64,000 nt of DNA from Ammopiptanthus mongolicus (taxonomy: Eukaryota > Streptophyta > Magnoliopsida > Fabales > Fabaceae): positions 80,157,839 through 80,221,838 of the forward strand of contig CM077343.1 in assembly GCA_039655645.1 (NCBI GenBank). The letters are read 5' to 3'. This document shows positions 11,314-23,228 of this stretch, piece by piece. The position numbers and the translations under genes are program-made. The notes beneath the pieces are model-generated. The model saw nothing but the letters and a program-made list of their open reading frames with translations, was not told where the DNA came from and did not search any database. The first letter of the stretch is position 1. Every line of letters begins with the position of its first letter.

Positions 11314-14300
11314 TTACGTACCTGTGAACAGATAAGGATATTGCTCTCTGATCTTGCCCTCAGTCTCCCAAGTTGCTTCTCCAGTTGTATCATCCCAAAT
11401 AACCTTGACTAAGGAGATTTGTTTTCCCCTCAGTTGTCTGACTCTCTTGTCCTCGATCCTTACAGGTGTAGTCTCATAAGACAGATTCTCTTGCAAGGGC
11501 ATTCGATCAGGTTCAATTACATGAGATGGATCAGGAATATACTTCCTTAATTATGAAACATGAAAAACATTGTGTAGATTTGAAAGAAAAGGAGGTAAAG
11601 CAATTTGATACGCTACTGGACCAATACGCCGAAGAAGTTGGTATGGTCCAATGAATTTAGGAGTGAGTTTTCTGGATTTCATTACCCGGCCTACCCCAGT
11701 CGTCGGATTGACTCTCAGAAACACATGATCGCCTTCTTGAAATTCGAGAGGTCGTCTTCGTATATCCGAGTAACTCTTCTACCTGCTCTGAGATGTCCTC
11801 ATCTTTTCACGAATCTGTTTGACTTTATCTGTCGTCTATTGCACAACCTCGGGTCCTAGAATTGTACTCTCTCCATCATGATACCAACACAGAGGAGTTT
11901 GACATTTCCTCCCATATAGAGCCTCATAGGGTGCCATCCCTATGCTTGAGTGATAACTATTATTATACGTGAATTCAATCAGAGGTAACAGTTCATCCCA
12001 ACTTCCTCGGTTATCCAACACGCAAGCTCTTAGCAAATCCTCTAACGATTGAATCGTTCTTTCTGTTGTCCATCCGTCTGAGGATGATATGCTGAACTTA
12101 GGCTTAGCTTGGTTCCCAAAGCTTGGTGTAAGCTCTCCCAAAAACGTGATGTAAACTTCGGGTCTCGATCCGAAACAATACTTGAGGGTATTCCATGCAA
12201 TCTAATCACTTCTCTTATATACACCTCAGTCAGTTTCGCTACTGTGTAGTTCTTCTTGACAGGTAAGAAATGTGCCGATTTCGTTAACCTATCCACGATT
12301 ACCCAAATCGAATCAAAATTCCTCGATGTTCGGGGTAAACTTACCACAAAATCCATAGAGATACTCTCCCACTTCCACTTCGATATATCTAGGGATTGCA
12401 GCATCCCGCCAGGTCTCTGATGTTCTACTCTTGCTTTCTGACACGTTAGACACGATGCAACGTATTCTGCAATTTGTTTCTTCATGAATGGCCACCAGAA
12501 TCTTTGTTTCATGTCCTGATACATCTTGGTTGCACCAGGATGAATGCTTAATCCACTCTTGTGGGACTCTTCTAGAATCACCTTTCTCATCTCAGGGTTG
12601 TTGGGTACACAGACTCGTCCATTACACTTTAAAGTCCCGTCTGTTCCCAAGCTAAACTCACTAGCTCTCCCTTGTTCCATCAACATCTTTTTCTCTTGAA
12701 GAGATTCATCAGTAGCTTGTTGTTCACGTATCTCTTCCATTAATCCATTGGAGATCTTAAGCATTCCAAAGCTTAGTTTCTTAGGACTTATCTCCAATCC
12801 CAAATTGAGATCACGGAACTCCTCAATCAGTTTCAATTCTCTCACCATCATAGTTGAAACATGAATGGCTTTCCGGCTCAAAGCATCTGCCACGACGTTC
12901 GCCTTCCCTGGATGGTATTGCAACATGAAGTTGTAATCCTTTAAGAACTCCTTCCATCGTCTCTGCCTCATACTGAGCTCCTTCTAATCAAACAGATATT
13001 TTAAACTCTTGTGGTCACTAAAGACGTTGAACTTTGCACCATACAAATGATGTCTCCATATCTTTAGTGCAAAAACCACTGCAGCTAACTCTAGGTCATG
13101 TGTGGGATAATTCTTCTCATGAATCTTTAACTACCGTGATGCGTAAGCCACCACCTTGCGGTGTTGCATCAGCACACAACCAAGACCTTGATGAGAAGCA
13201 CCACAGTATACTGCATAAGGTTCGCTCGGTTCTGGAAGTATCAACACTGGTGAAGTCGTCAAAAGCTCCTTAATCCTTTGGAAACTTTCTTCACACTGAT
13301 CAGTCCAAACAAAAGGTTGATCTTTCCTCGTCAATGGAGTCAATGGAGACACAATCTTGGAAAATCCTTCAATAAACCTTCAGTAGTAACCGGCTAATCC
13401 AACAAAACTTCTTATCTCGGTTACAGTCTTTGGCTTTTCCCAAGAAAGTACAGCTTCTACTTTAGTAGGGTCCACAGAAATTCCTTGTTTTGTGATAACA
13501 TGACCCAAAAATCCGACCTCCTCTAGCCAAAACTCACACTTAGAGAGTTTTGCATACAACGCCTTCTCTCGCAAAACTTGAAGAACTTGCCGTAAATGCT
13601 CCTCGTGTTCCTCACAATTCTTAGAATAAACAAGAATATCATCGATGAACACTACAACAAATTTATCAAGAAACGGACGAAAAATCCGATTCATGTAGTC
13701 CATGAAAACAGCAGGTGCGTTCGTCACTCCAAAAGGCATCACGAGATACTCGTAATGTCCATAACGAGTTCTAAAAGCGGTCTTCGGCATATCCTCCGTT
13801 TTCACTCGAATCTGGTGATATCCCAACCTTAAGTCGATCTTTGAGAAAACAGCGGCTCCTCTCAGTTGATCCATCAAGTCATCAATCCTAGGTAACGGAT
13901 ACTTGTTCTTGATCGTAACTTTGTTCAGCTGACGAAAGTCCACGCAAAGTCTCGAACTTCCGTCTTTCTTTCTCACTAAGAGAACTGGTGCTCCCCATGG
14001 CGAGACGCTAGGTCTAATGAACTGTTTCGACAACAGGTCCTCAACTTGTGTCTTCAGCTCAACAAGCTCAGTAGGTGACATTCGACATGCAGCAATCGAT
14101 ATCGGTCCAGTTCTTGGAATCAGATCGATGGAGAATTCTATGTTCTTCACAGGCGGCAAACTTGGAATATCATCCGGGAACACCTCAGGAAAATCCCTCG
14201 CAACAGGCATCTGACTCAGCTCAATCTTCCCCTCGACTTCTAAGTTGGACAAAAGCACGTATTTCGGATCTCCTTCTTTCGAAGAAGTTCTAACGTGGTT

Positions 14301-15824
14301 AGCGGTTAAAAATCCAGAAATCTCGGTACTAGGAAAAACTAGAGTTTTATGTGCATAATCTAATAGGATATGGTTGGAAGATAACCAATCCATGCCCAAA
14401 ATTACATCTAATTGTATTAATGGCAAGCATATTAGATCAACAAGAAAATGTCTATCCTGAATAACAATAGGACAGTTCAGGCATATGGAATTTACAACAA
14501 CAGGTTCAGCAGTTGGCTTAGAAACAATTAAATCAAACGACAAAGAAGAAACAGATAGCTCTACACGTTTCACACAATCCATGGAAATGAATGAATGGGT
14601 TGCACTTGAATCAAAGAGAACTAATAAGAGATTACCGTCTATGTCGCACACATCCTATATCAGATCTTCGGAGTTCAAAGCCTCAACACCACTTAGGGTA
14701 TAAACTCTTCCCCTAGCCGTCGGTCGTTTGGCTCCACCATTTTTGTCCGCAGCTTGGACTGGATTCTGTACTTTACAATTCTTGGCAAAATGCCCTGGTT
14801 GTCCACAACGGTAGCAATGGTCATTCCTTGCGGTGCAGTTGTTCGCCAAATGTGATGGATCTCCGCACTAAAAACACTTCCTCTCTTGATTTTGACTTCC
14901 TTGACCTCCACTGCCCGACGCACGAGCAACAGGTCGGTAAGGTTGCTTTTGGAAGTTCCCAGGGAGTCGAGAATATGGTTTCTTCTGACTTTGTTTCCTT
15001 TTTTGATCAAGATATTGACCCTTGAATCGGGAAGTTCCCCCGATGTTTCCTCTATTGTCTCTTCCACGCTTCATCAGCTCTATTTGTCTACTCTTTTCAA
15101 CGAGCGCTTGGAAATTTCTGATTCCTTGCGGCAGCACCGACTCTTTTATCTCATACCGCAGTCCTCTCTCGAAAGCTTCGCATTTCCAATCTCCCTCAGG
15201 ATTATTCTGGAAGAATCGGAAGTACTTGGCCAATGACTCAAACTTGGCCGCATATTCCCCGACTGACATGTCTCTCTATTGCAGTCGTAAGAATTCCTGT
15301 TCCTTCTCTGCTCTTGCACTTTGAGGGAAATACTCTCCCAAGAAACGATCCTTGAAAAGTGCCCATGAAATTACTTCCTGATTGGCCTCTAGCAGTTGCT
15401 TTGTTCCCTTCCACCAATATTCCGCATCTCCTATCAGTAGGAAAATGGCGTATGGTACCTTCACTTCTTCCGGACTACTTATCAACTCGAAAATTTTCTC
15501 GATTTCATGAATCCACAGATTAGCTTTCTCAGGATCCACGTCACCAGAAAATTGTGGAGGATTCTGACGCCTGAAAGTAGTCAAGCTTCGGCCCTCAGCG
15601 GCCTGGTCAGCACGGAGTTGTTCTTGAGCATTATGGGCTTTCATGGTTGCAGTCTGGACAGCAATAGCCGCAGCCATGTTTGCCATTGCCTGAGCAGCAA
15701 AATCCATTCCAGTTGCTCCAGCAACTTCCTCAGCTTGAACACCATCTCCCCTACCGCGACCACGTCCACGGCCACGTCCACGTCCACGTCCACGTCCCGC
15801 TTCCGCTCCAAATTCTAGTTCCAT
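11314..15824 (-). pseudogene. Gypsy 1 gag-pol polyprotein, interrupted
   Basis: Gag starts at the ATG at 15824 (MELEFGAEAGRGRG, then an RG repeat), followed by the retrotransposon gag domain and two zinc knuckles near 14880-14770 (second: CYRCGQPGHFAKNC). Protease is at about 14610 with DSS where the family has DSG. RT has FIDDILVYS near 13640. In RNase H (about 13200) the first catalytic Asp appears as Gly (VYCGASHQG). Integrase follows (zinc-binding HPGATKMYQD...CLTCQ, DDE residues around 12350-12100). The C-terminus ends YPYLF near 11320. In-frame stops lie at about 15276, 14868, 14655, 13380, 13131 and 12972, with a frameshift near 12060 after HPQTDGQ and a stop near 11836. All stops before 12060 are in one frame, so decay is mainly by point change. 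Not translatable as a polyprotein. Confidence 0.92.
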
Positions 15825-16257
15825 ATCTGACCTCCAAGGCCCAAAGTCAGTTAAACAGCAACCAGAAAATAAAGCAAATAAGCAGTTATAACTATGCATT
15901 ATTTCCAAGAAGGAAATAAAAAGAAGAACAAGAAACCAGTTACTCGCCAGGCGATCGTACCCTCGCGACGCGAAACAGAGGGTCAGCCCGAGTAGTAACA
16001 TCCCAAATCTCGGCATCGCGACGCGAGACATATTCTCGCCACGCGACCCAGAGAGTCTTCCTGAGAAGCAAAGAACAGCTCCTCGGGCTCGCAACGCGAA
16101 ACACTAGCTCGCCTCGCGATACAGAGAACCTGCCTGAGAAGCAAAACACAACTCCTCGGCCTCGCGACCCGAAAGCTTCTATCGCCTCGCGATACAGAGA
16201 TTACACAACATCAACACAACAAATCTATTCCCCAAATATTCCTGAAAGACTCGACCA

Positions 16258-16269
16258 GCTCTGATACCA
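16258..16269 (-). other. Gypsy 1 primer binding site (initiator tRNA-Met)
   Basis: The reverse complement of the plus strand here is TGGTATCAGAGC, complementary to the 3' end of plant initiator tRNA-Met, and it lies 4 nt inside the 5' LTR. This is the usual primer for plant chromoviruses. Confidence 0.9.
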
Positions 16270-16273
16270 CTAA

Positions 16274-19200
16274 TGTGACACCCTCAAAACCGGTGCCACT
16301 TTTGAAAATCAATACATATATTAAATCGATAAATAAAACTTGCTAGTTTTACTTTCGGAAAGCGATTCATTTTATATCATTAAGTCCTGAAAAATCGTGG
16401 TAAATTTTTTTTTCTTCTTATTCAGTACTCATAAAACTACCACTCTAGAAAGAACAGAAATACTCATATATAAATACATATATACATATATCAACTAAAG
16501 CTCTGGACAACACGTCCTTTTACAAAAGAACTATACAGATGAACTCCTAAAAAGTTATAAACTAGGCAGCGACAGTTTGGAACCATATCTCTAAAACCTA
16601 TCGTCATCAGTAGCCGTTAACAGACTACTCAAAAAAAAAATCGCCGCCTCAAAAGAAAGGTCTACACCCTAAGCTGGTCCAACTAACGGAAGCCATTTGA
16701 TAATCCTCCAGAAGAAGGTCCAATACTAGAACCAGGAGAAGAACCCTGGGAACCTACGTTCCCGTTCTCCTGTGGATGAGGCTCGGGAGCATCCAAAGGA
16801 TGATACTCCGGGTCCTCCTGAGGATCCTCCTCAGGGTCTTCCTCTTCCTCCTCCTCTGCCTCCACATCCTCCACTACATGCTCGCCCGCTATCAAAACAA
16901 AAGGCGGGGGAGGTATCTGTGGTGGCTGCTGCTGCTGCGGGGATTGTGCAGCTGGGGCGAAATGCTCGATCACTCCCTGCTGCATAAGGGCCTGCAACAT
17001 CATCCCAATGGGTGGTAGAGGTAACTGGACGGTCTCCACAGTGCGAGTACTCTTGCGAGGTCCTGTCTCCGTCATCCCGCTCACGGTGCAAACTGGTCCG
17101 GTATATTCTGCGCTTCCCACTCCCGGGTGAATAACCCACGCAGCTGGGTCAGTCCTCCGATCAAAAACCAGGGCGCGCATCCCCGAGTGCGCGAACTGAT
17201 CTGGCATCGGCTCCATCTGTAAACAGGATATAATCTATATACCAAAAGAACAAACCAGTCCAGAAAACATGCAAGGGTGAGAAACCAATATATGAAATCC
17301 AAAGCGACAATCCAAAGCGACAACCATATGCCCAATCCAAATAGCAGATTCATATAATATAACTCACTCAATTCATCATGCATCACATAGTACAGCATGT
17401 ATAATCAAGTACTAACAGCAGTAAAACACAGGGCTTCGTACCCCACAATCAATGTTATTCTCTAAACGTATGCATGATACTTCCATATATCTCAACTAAT
17501 GTTCAAACTAGATTTCCGGAAACCCCATCACCATAAACACGAGTTGATTAGACTCAACGTCATTGCCCCGCAGGAAACAATAACAAACGCCAGAATTAAA
17601 AATTCAGCCAAAACCTGAGCACGTAACCTTCCAGGAAATAATACATGGACGCGCATGTCAGTGGTACTCACGATGTATAAGTCATACTATATTATCCTCT
17701 TCACAGGGCACAATACGCTCTCCCTGGCACGTATGACATCATTGTCCATCAAGGCAAAATGTTACATTATGATATCAAGTCATCTCAAGTTCCCCTTGCC
17801 TATCAAGATCCCCCGTTTCACGGCACGTCTGCCTAACACACAAATGCATGAGAAACTATTGAGTTCTCGATAATTGATCTTTGTCGCATCAATATTTCCT
17901 CGTTGTAGCATCAACGCTAACAACCACCACAAAATCTTAGACTCTTTAAACCTCGAAAACATTTTCTCAAAACAGGACATTTAGTCCAAAACAAATCAAA
18001 TCCAAACATCCCTAACCGATGCACCAGTCTAGGACGTTTGAATTCAAGATCATAAAAACCTCCTTAAGCTTACAGGACCACAAAGATCGTCTCTAAGCCG
18101 ACAGGATCACAACTAACACGGATCCTTGATCCACGTGTTTCTGCAGAACCCTAGAACCCCGACGTCTCGGTTTCTAGTTTCTAAGCTTTAAAACCACTGT
18201 TCTTGAAAACACAAAAACCAAAAACCCAAATATCCGATACTTACACAAAGTCATCGGGATCGGTTTTCCATAAAACAAAACTTGGTCTAGAGACCATTTC
18301 TTTTTCTTTCATTGTTTTTCGGTAAAACACAAACTTAAAACAAAGCTTGCACAACCCCTTTTTCTTGAATAAACTCAATATAACTTTGAAAACCACATTT
18401 CTCAAAACACTTTTTCTCAAAACGGTCAACTTTATCAATTTGGACAAATGAAGGTTTCTAATGCCCTATTTACTTTAAACTTCGATTTTCATTATTAAAA
18501 ACACCTTTCAGACTTTTAAAGCTGTTAAGTTTCACGATGTCGGATCCTAATCACAATTAGGTCCTCTAATGCCTTAAATCCCATAGCAGGGCACACTATA
18601 CATCCATATAATTATTCAACAATTATAGCATGTATTCAAATATGTCAGCAGTTATATCATGCATACTCAAATCAACAGTAGTAAACCAAACAATCAACCA
18701 ACAATCAGGTAATTACAATACAAACACCGATGCAGCACATAGCTGTCGGAAATGGAGTTCCTCAGGTTTAACCCCTTACCTCTTGTAGTTTCCAGTTAAG
18801 TTGCGAACACCCGATCAACTTGACCACTAGCCCAGCACGCTGCCGATCACTACACACACAATCCATAACGGCATTAACTCACAAAACAAAGATTTCTCCT
18901 AATGCACCACCCCTATGATTCGGCCCTATCACACTAAAAATAGATAGGGTGCTCCAAAATTCCTCATTTCCTGGATAACACCCTCACTAAGTGTGACAGC
19001 CCTAGATATCAGTTCAAAACATCAAAAACCAACCAAAACCCTACCCTACACACATAGGGGGTTTCGGCCTCCTCATAGAAAATATAGCTAGGGAGATTTC
19101 TTGGCTCTAAGCTCTTGGACCATACAAGTATGTCATGAACCTAGGCCATAGAAATTAGTTTGGTACAGAAACGATTTTCCTACAATTTTTCATGGATTTT

Positions 19201-20024
19201 TGAAGATTTTAGGGACAAAACCCTAACACCTTTGATCATGAAAAATGGAGGAGAGAAAGGAGAGATTGGGAGAGATAGAGATGGAATACTACCTCCTATG
19301 GTGATCTACTCCAAGATTGATGAAGTTTGCTTCAAGAAAAACCAAACTTAAAGCCTTCAAAAAATGGAGTTCTAATGGAAGAAAATGAAGAAATGAGAGA
19401 AGAAGAAGATAGAGTGTTGCGGGAGAGAGAAGCTGTCGAAAAAAATGAGAGAAGATAAGAGTGAAATGAGATATTTATGGGATATTTAGATTTAAGACTT
19501 TAGTAATAGGTAAAAGGTAGCTAGTAACAAAAATTAACGAAGCGCAATTTGGTCAATTCACGTCCCGATATTTGAAATCATCCTGACACTGGTATGAGTC
19601 CTCAAATAACTTGACACAATTCTGGCATGAAAAACATTTGATCGTGGGTCTCGAAAAATCCTAAGACAGCTCGAATCGTCTCTCCGATCGATTATCGGCC
19701 CGAATATAAAATATTATTTATATTTTGGACGTCAGGACACATTTTAGGAAAAAGATAGAGGATCGAATTCTAAAATTAATGGTCTCATCCGTTAGTCATG
19801 ATTTGGTCGTGATAATAGAAAAACACTATCATCTGAAAAAACATAGATCGGACTTCGTTTGAGTTTGAGGCCCAAAACTTAATCGTAGGCTCCTACGATT
19901 ATTTGAAACATGAATATGGTTTTAGTTTTTCCAAAAACATTTTCCACAGCACAGATAAAAATATAAACTCATTAATTGAGTTTATTGTCCTTAGAAAGCA
20001 CAAAAAAAAAATCGGGTTGTTACA
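16274..20024 (-). repeat. Gypsy 1 5' LTR (3,751 bp)
   Basis: It is the upstream LTR in element orientation (transcription runs towards lower coordinates). Its end at 20024 carries TGTAACA... in sense and its end at 16274 ...GTGTCACA. Nearly collinear with the LTR at 7561-11278, with scattered substitutions and small indels (for example an extra 'gtaatccaaagcgaca'-like duplication near 17310). Carries the LTR ORF at 16683-17216. Confidence 0.92.
16683..17216 (-). CDS. ORF inside the gypsy 1 5' LTR: proline-rich then acidic protein (177 aa)
   Basis: Starts MEPMPDQFAHSGMRALVFDR and is preceded directly by a splice-acceptor-like TGTTTACAG, so it could be the body of a spliced transcript from the LTR. 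The middle has QQQQPPQIPPPP; the C-terminal third is very acidic (EAEEEEEEDPEEDPQEDPEY) and ends in a Ser/Gly-rich tail. Sense orientation relative to the element. I do not recognise a family. The same ORF is open in the other LTR, and gypsy 2 has a short acidic 'EDP' reading frame in its LTR. Whether it is expressed is unknown. Confidence 0.45.
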   Translation of the reverse strand: MEPMPDQFAHSGMRALVFDRRTDPAAWVIHPGVGSAEYTGPVCTVSGMTETGPRKSTRTVETVQLPLPPIGMMLQALMQQGVIEHFAPAAQSPQQQQPPQIPPPPFVLIAGEHVVEDVEAEEEEEEDPEEDPQEDPEYHPLDAPEPHPQENGNVGSQGSSPGSSIGPSSGGLSNGFR

Positions 20025-20029
20025 AAGTA

Positions 20030-21094
20030 CATGCTCTTTATGTCTTAAGATCCAACGTTTTTACTTTACAGAAAGTCTTTCTTAGCGCGAAAATTTAAAA
20101 GAGTAATAAAGTTCAAATTATTATTTTTCCTGTAAAAAGGGAATATCCTTTAGACAAAAGATCTCTCTTTCTTAGTACACTCAAATGCTAAAGCCAATAT
20201 GTCCTGTCAAAAGTTGAAGTTGACTATCTCAAACACGGAAATACAAAAGGCAACTTTCGGGTACAAGAAAAAGCTTTCAGTGCTACTTTCAACTATCACT
20301 TTGATAGCCTATCTTACTTTTCAGAAGCTCTCCATAAGCTATCAGACTCAACTGGATTTTGCATTTAATGTTCATCAGAAAGGCTATCTTGTCAACCATT
20401 GAAGAGATAAAAGATTGCTCAAGACTGAAGGCTATATATACCTTCAACCTTGAAGAAGCAAAGTTACCGAACTTTAACAAATTTCATACAAGCTTACAAG
20501 CAATCAAGAAAGAAAAGAAAAACAAAAAACTCTCAAGCTATCTCAGATTCTAAGGTTCATATCACTCTCTGCATAGAGTTGCTTTCTCTGAGTTTGATCT
20601 TAAGTTTTATATCCTCACACATAGTGAGTTATTTCTATCTTAAAAATCTTTTGAAACCAAACTTGGTTGAGCATGAAGAGGCTTGGTTGTAAAAGAATAC
20701 TTGGTTTTTTGCCTGAAGAGGTGTTGAATACTTGTGCTTGAAGAGGTGTAGAATATTTGTTGTAACAAGGGTTTTGTTATAGTAGATAAATCTCTCACAT
20801 AGAGGGAATTGGACATAGCTCTTGGGTTCAGGGTGAACCAGGATAAATATCTTGTGTTATCTTCTCTCTCTTACGATTGTCTTTAATTTGTTTATGACTA
20901 ACGTTCATGATTAAAATAATTTTCTTAACGTCCATTGCTACGAAAACGTTTTTAGCGTGCGTCCAAGCTTAAAGCTCTCACACTTTCTGCATTAATTATA
21001 CTTTTTGCGTCCAACTTGTTACGAAAAGATAACTGCTTGCGAAAAGTTTTCAAAAACTTAAGAAACACAATTCAACCTCCTTTCTTCTGTTTCA
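20030..21094 (+). mobile_element. Copia 1 3' LTR, right part
   Basis: Continues the LTR begun at 7310 after the gypsy 1 insertion and its AAGTA duplication, ending ...TTCTGTTTCA at 21094. It contains the 'gggtgaaccaggataaata' block, also present in the LTR of copia 2 and in the inverted fragment at 23.9 kb, and the typical end '...acacaattcaacctcc'. Together the two parts make an LTR of about 1.3 kb. Confidence 0.75.
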
Positions 21095-21105
21095 AACAGG
21101 TTCTT

Positions 21106-21387
21106 TCATGCTCCACTAACACTAGATACTGCATTAACACTGCATGCCAGTTCTGCACGAAGTTTTTGGGAAACTTCTTCCCCAGACAAGATCAAAAGCT
21201 TGTTCTTATAAGAGTCTGGTGCAAGAACCATATTCTTTCCCGCCTTTCCTGTGCCTGGACGCATAGATACTTCTACTTCCTTGTCCCGAACTTTTCTATT
21301 GCTCTTGAGAAGGAGATCTTCTTCTTCCTTAGAACGGCCACGAAGAGTAGCAGAGGTTGCCCTAGCAAAGCTCACCATAACGATCAT
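21106..21387 (-). pseudogene. Possible LINE ORF1 N-terminal fragment
   Basis: A 93-codon frame starts MIVMVSFARATSATLRGRSK and continues EEEDLLLKSNRKVRDKE. The 'LRGRSKEEEDLL.RS.KKVR' pattern resembles the N-terminus of zinc-finger ORF1 proteins of legume LINEs. It is cut off at its 3' end by the copia 1 LTR end at 21094, consistent with copia insertion or truncation. Family assignment rests on pattern memory only. Confidence 0.35.
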
Positions 21388-21419
21388 ATATATATCCGTT
21401 GGATGAAAATAAAATCAAC

Positions 21420-21460
21420 GGCTGAAATTGGATATATATATATATATATATTCTCTTTAG
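21420..21460. repeat. (TA)n microsatellite
   Basis: Short run of alternating TA (about 21433-21452) beside the possible LINE fragment. Confidence 0.6.
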
Positions 21461-21570
21461 AGGGTGAGATTTTCTAAGCATAGTTTCCTTATGGGGAGTG
21501 TATGTGTATTTCTTTAAATAATCTTTTAGTGAACCTTTCTACGCATACTTTGCTTATGACGACGTTTGTG

Positions 21571-22067
21571 TAGGGCTGGCAAAGTGGGTTGTGACCTACG
21601 GGTCAATCCGCCAACTCGCCAAAATTTGGCGGGGTGGTTGGGATCGTCAACCCACCAATCCACTTTGACCCGTCCCGCTTAACCCACCCGAAAACGAGTC
21701 GGTGGCGGTTGTTACTTGAAATTATTTCATACTACAAAAACAATGTCTTTACTTTTGTAGCACAAATTGTATGCTATAAGATAAGATAATTCCAATTTTT
21801 TAATAATATTTTAAGAAAGGCTATGAAAATTGCTCAAAAAAAGAAATGTTATATGATTTTTTTTAATTTTTTTAATTTTTATAGCGGGTCAACCTGTCAA
21901 CCCACCAACCCAATTTATGTTTTTATGTGTTTGGCTGGCCAACCCACCATTAGGAGGGGTGGGTTGGGGGGTTCAACCCATACAACTAAAACGGGTTAAC
22001 CCGTCCCGCCCCATTTTGGGTGGGTTAATGGCGGGACGGGACCGGTTGACCCACTTTGTCATCCCTA
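21571..22067. mobile_element. hAT-type MITE (497 bp) with 8-bp target duplication
   Basis: Left end TAGGGCTGGCAAAGTGGGTT; right end reverse complement TAGGGATGACAAAGTGGGTC. Flanked by 8-bp repeats cgtttgtg (21563-21570) and cgtatgtg (22068-22075), 7 of 8 matching. TIRs beginning TAGGG with 8-bp duplications are the hAT signature. The interior has repeated 'ggcgggt/aacccgcc' sub-terminal motifs and no transposase. Confidence 0.85.
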
Positions 22068-22110
22068 CGTATGTGTATTTCTTCTCACGTATCCTTTCAT
22101 TCACATACTA

Positions 22111-22319
22111 ATTTTTTTTAGTAACCATGACATAGGTACGAAGTATCCACCACCGTTAGCAGTGATTAATCTCCGTCGGGGAACCTGTTGGGTACACTAG
22201 CTAGGTGGATTCTCCCCTCCCAACCAAGTTTTTTCCATACACAAGAGTCAGGATTCGAATTCCTGACCACTTGCTTAAGGTGTCCGAGTCCCTTACCACT
22301 CAGACCAACCACATGTTGG
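22111..22319 (-). mobile_element. tRNA-derived SINE with 15-bp target duplication
   Basis: On the minus strand it begins near TTGGTCTGAGTGGTAAGGGA (A box) and has GGAATTCGAATCC (B box). It continues with a body shared with the SINE at 58481 ('ggaaaaaac(c/t)tg(a/g)ttgggagggg', 'ccgacgga') and ends in a short A tail (plus-strand T run). Flanking repeats ttcattcacatacta (22096-22110) and ttcattcacagacta (22320-22334) match at 14 of 15 bases. Confidence 0.85.
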
Positions 22320-22531
22320 TTCATTCACAGACTACTAATCAGTAACATATATTGACACGCGAAGTAGCTAATATTTTTTTAAAGAAAAAGTAGCTAATAT
22401 TTGATACATAATGGTGAAACTTTAAAAATTAATATTATTAATTGATTTCAATTCAATTTTACTAATTTGGATATATTAATGTCATTAATTAATATTAAGG
22501 AAAGTTAACATTAAACTACAGATTATAGATA

Positions 22532-22715
22532 GAGTTTAATTGCTATACACTGACAGTGTAAAATATTTTTAAACAGACATCTAATCATAAGTAGCGACAT
22601 CAGTAAAAAAAATTGACTCTTATCCTAACTACCTTAAAATTCATTCATATCATGATTGATGATTGATTGTCTGTGTAAAAATATTTTACACTGTCAATGT
22701 ATAACAATTAAACTC
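22532..22715. mobile_element. MULE-type palindromic MITE, family 'A', copy 2
   Basis: Left GAGTTTAATTGCTATACACT, right reverse complement GAGTTTAATTGTTATACATT. Flanks ttatagata (22523-22531) and ttataaata (22716-22724), 8 of 9 matching. Best-preserved copy of the family in the window; forms an almost complete hairpin. Confidence 0.8.
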
Positions 22716-22724
22716 TTATAAATA

Positions 22725-23001
22725 TGGATAAATATATAAATATAGATAGACTTTTTCTTATTTTAAAAATTTATTAGTATTTCTCTAACATAATTTAAAT
22801 TATATAATCATTGTTTTGTAATACAACTCGCATTTGTCTCTACCCAAGTAGTAAAATGACTTGTAAATATAGTAATAAGTTGGTATATACCGGAAACTAT
22901 TCTAAATAATAACACTCTAGTTTATTCATCAAAATTTAACAAAACTATTTTTTTATATGAACTTACATACCAATTTAATTTTTATTATTTTATTCTTTAA
23001 T
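22725..23001. other. AT-rich spacer
   Basis: No coding, structural or repeat feature recognised apart from the poly-T that belongs to the next SINE. Confidence 0.5.
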
Positions 23002-23149
23002 CTTTTTTTTTTTTTTTGGTTCAAAGGATGCATATTTAGGCCTTATAATAAAGGAAGGAAAAATGGAGATACAGCGAGATCGAACCCGCAACCTCACAGA
23101 CATCAAATGTCCCTTACAAGCTCAACCACCTGAGCTGCGTTAGCAGGAA
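23002..23149 (-). mobile_element. tRNA-derived SINE-like element (different family)
   Basis: Minus strand shows GCAGCTCAGGTGGTTGAGC (A box region) and GGTTGCGGGTTCGATCTCGC (B box), then a body ending in an A tail (plus T run from about 23003). A possible 8-bp target duplication tctttaat occurs at 22994-23001 and 23150-23157. Confidence 0.6.
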
Positions 23150-23228
23150 TCTTTAATATGCAGTAAATTGTAAGTAAATAAGTATTGAATGTTAAGAACA
23201 AATATTAATTAGCTCAAATGAAATAGGT

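Larger units (their letters stand above)
7561..20024 (-). mobile_element. Gypsy 1: complete Ty3/gypsy (chromovirus, Tekay/Del-like) LTR retrotransposon, 12,464 bp
   Basis: Two directly repeated LTRs (plus-strand ends TGTGACACCC...GTTACA) flank a minus-strand gag-pol region. A perfect 5-bp target duplication AAGTA lies at 7556-7560 and 20025-20029. Primer binding site, polypurine tract, gag, zinc knuckles, protease, RT, RNase H, integrase and a chromodomain-like C-terminus are all recognisable in the order of Ty3/gypsy. It is inserted in the LTR of copia 1. The coding region has several stops and at least one frameshift, so the copy is non-autonomous. The Tekay/Del assignment is an inference from the long LTRs, the tRNA-iMet primer site and the C-terminus. 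Confidence 0.92.

Noticed and set aside
15507..15919. Plus-strand frames with His/Val or Thr/Ser repeats
   Set aside because: Antisense shadow of the gag RG repeat of gypsy 1.
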